DNA from: Paragordius varius
Lineage: Eukaryota; Nematomorpha
Length of the DNA stretch: 64,000 nt
Assembly (NCBI GenBank): GCA_964247055.1
Contig: OZ176052.1
Span: 9,610,001-9,674,000 of the forward strand
Direction: 5' to 3'
Part shown: piece after piece, positions 61,201 to 64,000 of the stretch
How positions within the stretch are numbered: the stretch's first letter is position 1
How the letters are laid out: every line of letters starts with the position of its first letter
The notes under the pieces: model-generated
Told to the model about the DNA's origin: nothing
Seen by the model: the letters and a program-made list of their open reading frames with translations, nothing else
Databases searched by the model: none
Program-made: the position numbers and the translations under genes

Positions 61201-62773
61201 CATTTAATGGTACAACCTATTTCAATTAACCAGGGATACTAACTTTTTAAAAACGAATTCCAATGTAACTTTAAAAAATATATACCTGTATACTACCACG
61301 TTCGGAAAGCGTATAAAGAATACCACGAGATTCATCCATAGCTATTTGTATCAACGGATCTAAAAATTTGTTTTAAAATTAAATTTTACTTTAAATTTTC
61401 AAAAATAAAATATAAAAATTAAGCAACTTTATTAATACCTGGCGGGGAAAAAATATTTCTTAGATTTGGAAATATCAAAGAAGACAGCTTTCCTCGCGAA
61501 TGATTAATAAGCCATGCTTTTTTACCCAACCAACTTTTGGTGTACTAAAAAAGGTAAAACATGTAATAAATAATTGAATTGATACATGTCGAAATTCGAT
61601 AATGAAGGCATGGTCAAAACCATCTTTTGTGTTTAAATTATATATAATATACGATAATTAACAATATTATATGTTGTAAAAGTAGCAAAAAACCGATAAT
61701 CCTAGCGACCTAATATCATATTAAAACTTGCTGCAATATGTAATTCTCACTTCTTAAAATATGGAAATTTAGAACACAATTTGACAAAAAAGATTAATGA
61801 AAAAATTTCAAATTATTAGACAAAATTTTTAACAGGTAAAATTTAAACATATAAACTGACCAATATTAATAACGCAATAAAAAATGTATCAATTATAAGT
61901 TTTATTTGTTGATTTTGACTAAAAATAGTTTAACAAAATTATTTCATAATATATCCAATTTTACAAAGTTCGTTGGAAAAAAACCTGATAATACAATTCG
62001 TATAGGGATCCATCTTGGCCGGCCAAGAAAAATCTGTCATAAATGACTGAGTGATATGCATGAGTAAAGATGACACCATCACTGGATATTGTGACAAATG
62101 GTTCAGGTTCAATACAAAACGAATTATTGGGAGCTAAATTTGAATTTGTTTCGTCTTGAGCGTTCGAAAGTTTTAGGAGAACAATATTTTTGTGGGATAT
62201 AAGACAAAGCAGATAATCAAAAGTGATTTCGGTTGTATTAGCTTTAAAATTTAAAATCAATAAAAATTATGTCAGAAATTGTTTAAATAATTAACCATCA
62301 CAAATAATTTTATACTTTTCGGTTCTATAAGAGCAGCAAATGTTATAGATTCGGTAAATCCATCATAACAAAGAATCTCAGACGAAACATAATTCCAAAG
62401 ATAAAAGGAGCTTCTAGCAATAAAATACGCAGATTTAATTTGTTTGAATAATCCGATTTTTTGCTCTCCTTCATCCACTAATATAGAATTAAAATCTTAT
62501 ACCATTTATCAAATCAATGAGTTCCAAAGGAATGATAGAAGTTTGATAATCTTCGACAAATGAAAATTTAGAAAAAAGATATTTATCCGATAAATCAAGC
62601 ACATAATCATTCTCTACTAAACCACTTATTGAAGGATATGCTAAAATATATTTAAACTTACAAATATTTTTAATTTTTAATAGCCGTGTTAGCTGTTTTT
62701 CATTATCTTCTAAATTTAATCCAACATCTAACAAGAGTTTATTAAAATTTGAAATATTTGGCGAAATAGGCAT
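47360..62773 (-). CDS. NUP155: Nuclear pore complex protein Nup155
   Basis: Inner-ring nucleoporin with an N-terminal beta-propeller and a C-terminal alpha-solenoid, anchoring the pore to the membrane coat. Thirty-one exons: 62773-62503, 62477-62316, 62241-61985, 61544-61439, 61359-61286, 61075-60984, 60468-60371, 60311-60021, 59314-59237, 59168-59068, 58886-58467, 57999-57861, 57398-57160, 56932-56785, 56675-56474, 56401-55817, 55221-55160, 55065-54869, 54124-53720, 53322-53073, 52732-52543, 51176-50978, 50739-50635, 50362-50163, 49702-49531, 49445-49341, 49258-49101, 48737-48604, 48443-48304, 47829-47729, 47528-47360. Every junction is GT/AG with matching phase, and the total is 5850 nt (1949 aa plus stop). 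Matches to animal Nup155 run end to end, e.g. FLAGQDGSLYELYYQ, DELFSYLFYDWL, ARLEYLSKALLCA. The start ATG (62773) is followed by a typical short acidic leader. Confidence 0.94.
51180..52500 (-). mobile_element. 1.3-kb relative of the CAGTAAAA MITE family filling a Nup155 intron
   Basis: The right end (52471-52500) is the family terminus: GTATAATTCCAATTTTTACTG then TA. The left part (51195-51300) matches the MITE interior (TGGAAATGTAAATGGGTAAC then GCAGTCAATTATAAATTGTA), with the outermost left end lost. Between them lie about 1.15 kb absent from the short copies. That part has long open frames (for example 51912-52469 on plus) but no transposase I can confirm. Read inward from the intact end, on the minus strand, it could be the decayed remains of a longer parent element. 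Confidence 0.6.
54504..54802. mobile_element. MITE with subterminal TTGAATTGTTTAAGGGT repeats, copy 2
   Basis: A roughly 299-bp element in a Nup155 intron. The left arm has three tandem variants of TTCACCCTTAAACAATTCAAA; the right arm has three mirrored ones (GGTGAATTTGAATTGTTCAA, GGGTGAATTCAAATTGTTTA, AGGGTGAATTAGAATTG). Both ends sit in TA microsatellite. Confidence 0.88.
55597..55745 (+). mobile_element. tRNA-derived SINE
   Basis: GAGGCGTGATGGTATATAGG is an A-box-like start, and GAGTTCGAACTCC 50 bp later is a strong B box. The tRNA-like head is followed by an unrelated GTCAGCCCTAGGCAGGAG segment. Lies in the Nup155 intron 55816-55222, antisense to the gene. The acceptor-stem pairing of a real tRNA is not evident. 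Confidence 0.72.
55817..57398 (-). CDS. NUP155: Nup155 central divergent exons
   Basis: Exons 57398-57160, 56932-56785, 56675-56474 and 56401-55817 encode about 390 residues between the propeller and the solenoid. Recognisable islands are few: RIVKPVWNMPLC matches the SRIMGNIWDASLVV region of the human protein, and RILPLYNANDMKCLAKRLDALSQ falls where human has the QLLESVLQELKGLQEFLDR helix. Around them are Gly/Asn-, Gln- and Ser/Pro-rich tracts, such as SYPATPNVKQEFMSQ. A Lys/Arg patch, NKRSRFRDQ, could be a nuclear signal but is unproven. These exons account for much of the extra length of the protein. Confidence 0.8.
57861..62773 (-). CDS. NUP155: Nup155 N-terminal beta-propeller exons
   Basis: Twelve exons give about 696 residues. 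Family landmarks: SSFYLWNYVSSEILCYDG (the WNYE..GDLAYFDG stretch of human Nup155), FAALIEPK joined to TNTTEITFDYLLCLIS, FFLAGQDGSLYELYYQ, QIAMDESRGILYTLSERGSI, LGAFGTEMTHI, LHIRFPPGYAA and RSRSFIILTPR. The second donor was chosen at AA|GTATAA (62316/62315) because only it restores both phase and the AALIEPK alignment; the open frame carries on a little past it. The exon at 58886-58467 holds a long Ser/Asn/Thr insert (NSSNPSFNASDSSANTTQQ) that family members lack. Confidence 0.9.
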
Positions 62774-63258
62774 GGAATTTCACAAATTTGAAAATGGAAA
62801 AAGTAAACGGCTGTAAAATATATAAAAATAATAGTTTTTTTGTAAATTGTAACCTTATATAGAAATTTGTCATCATCATGAATATATTAATATTAACGTG
62901 CGTAGTTAATATTTTTTTCGAAAAGGTATAATTTTTTTGCGGAATAATTGTTATTTTTTAATCTTATTGAAATACATGGCAGTTTAACCAAATATCTTTT
63001 GGGGCTAAGCAAAAGATGAATTTAAGATTTCGATAACCAAAGGTGTGGTTTTTCTAAGGCGCATGTTTTAAAAATATTTGCTATAAAATATGTAAAAAAA
63101 TTCTCATCTCTTTTGGTTTTGGCCCTTACAGAGCCATATAAGAACGTATTATACCCTTTAGTCGTGGCTCTATATTAGACTATACAAAATTTGAGATAAT
63201 TTTTTGTATAATTGGGCGAAACCTAAAAGCTTCATTCCGGAAAATATCCCTAAAATAT
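62774..63258. other. Upstream region of Nup155
   Basis: Presumed promoter and 5' leader. A+T-rich, with no distinct element recognised. Confidence 0.3.
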
Positions 63259-63512
63259 ACCACTTACAATTGAAATTCACATTTAAACAATTTTAACTCA
63301 CCCTCGAACAATTAAAACACCAGAAATATATTCTTATAACAAAGTTTATTATTTTTCAGTAATATTTTAATTTTAAGCGTAATTTGAAATATAGGTAATT
63401 TTGTATCTTAAAAAACACATAATTTATTTTGGTTTGAATTGTTCGAGGGTAAATTTAATTTGTTCAAGAGTGAATATGAATTGTTTAAGGGTGAATTTGA
63501 ACTTTAAATGGT
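63259..63512. mobile_element. MITE with subterminal TTGAATTGTTTAAGGGT repeats, copy 3
   Basis: A 254-bp element. Left ACCACTTACAATTGAAATTC then CTCGAACAATTAAAAC; right TTGAATTGTTCGAGGGTAAA, TGTTCAAGAGTGAATATGAA, TTGTTTAAGGGTGAATTTGA, ending AAATGGT. Flanked by AT-alternating bases, consistent with TA insertion. Confidence 0.85.
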
Positions 63513-63702
63513 ATATATCACAAACTACAAAAAAACCAAACAATATTTTAAAATATTTAAATTTTTGAATGTGATCTTCAAAAGTCGATTTTTTTATTTT
63601 TCTAAAATGGCTAGATCTTTCAAAATAAACGCAAAAATGCTAAAGTGTTTAAAAATGTTTTAACATATAATAAGAACACTATTTTTAATTTCGATGATGA
63701 AG

Positions 63703-63935
63703 CAGGTCTCCCCAACACACCGCGGGCTGCATGCGGCCCTTCTAATACTACAGCCCGCGATTTGAATGCAATTTAATTTAGGTAAAAATAAAATTATCAG
63801 ACAAATTTTTGTTTTGGCACAGAACCAGCAAAATTGTTAAAATATTGATTAGCTTAGCCCTTGTATAAGATCTATAAATTATTTGTTAAACATAGATTTT
63901 CAAATGCCGCTAAGTCTGTTGCGTTGAGGCATCTG
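63703..63935. mobile_element. Probable hAT-type MITE, decayed
   Basis: Left CAGGTCTCCCCAACACACCG then GGCTGCATGCGGCCC; right GTCTGTTGCGTTGAGGCATCTG, whose complement CAGATGCCTCAACGCA resembles the left end. No duplication is recognisable, so boundaries are tentative. Confidence 0.5.
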
Positions 63936-64000
63936 ATTTAAAAATTCCTTTCAAATTTTCGTGAATTTGTAAAAAAAAAATAATTTATATTTAACTAAAA

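Noticed and set aside
1-64000. CRISPR arrays, bacterial operons or ribosomal RNA genes
   Set aside because: Intron-rich animal genes and transposons throughout. No spaced direct repeats of CRISPR type and no rRNA-like sequence seen.

Overview
This is a very A+T-rich stretch of a multicellular animal's nuclear genome. The protein-coding genes have many short exons bounded by GT/AG introns, and the space between them is packed with small inverted-repeat DNA transposons, a few LINE pieces and one tRNA-derived SINE. The proteins are clearly metazoan (a UCR-bearing cAMP phosphodiesterase, a Spinster-type transporter, nucleoporin Nup155). They are divergent and swollen with Asn/Ser-rich inserts, which suggests a fast-evolving invertebrate. 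I cannot name the phylum from sequence alone.

Layout. All three recognised genes lie on the minus strand. (1) 3001-19830: a PDE4/dunce-type cAMP-specific phosphodiesterase. The catalytic exons run from 5383 down to 3001, the UCR1/UCR2 regulatory exons from 10065 to 9031, and a large low-complexity insert is encoded at 8681-6081. There are two alternative N-terminal routes: an exon with its own ATG at 11091, and a distant pair of exons at 19830-18554. (2) 36697-42057: a complete six-exon Spinster/SPNS-family transporter with two opposed LINE pieces and a small MITE in its introns. (3) 47360-62773: a complete 31-exon gene for Nup155, predicted at 1949 residues against about 1390 in vertebrates. 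Every splice junction in the three models was checked for reading phase by hand, and each complete coding sequence is a multiple of three.

Between genes. 1-3000 holds a 170-bp MITE, a dispersed repeat and a LINE tail. 11.1-18.5 kb and 19.8-36.7 kb are gene-poor and hold hAT and Tc1/mariner-type elements, a 1.7-kb imperfect palindrome, degenerate tandem repeats and older dispersed repeats. 42.1-47.3 kb is repeat-filled. 62.8-64.0 kb lies upstream of Nup155 and holds two more small elements.

Most interesting pattern. One MITE family, with ends reading CAGTAAAAATTGAAATTATA or close to it and TA target sites, has at least five copies. Three lie just upstream of 3' splice sites, and in two cases the element makes up nearly the whole intron (8682-9030 and 51177-52542). 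Its terminal repeat reads outward as a T-rich tract, a ready-made polypyrimidine tract, so this may be an introner-like element or one with a strong bias for 3' splice sites. The 1.3-kb copy at about 51.18-52.5 kb may be a decayed longer relative of the short ones.

The three genes have unrelated jobs (cAMP breakdown, lysosomal or endosomal lipid efflux, nuclear pore inner ring). Nothing suggests they work together beyond shared orientation.
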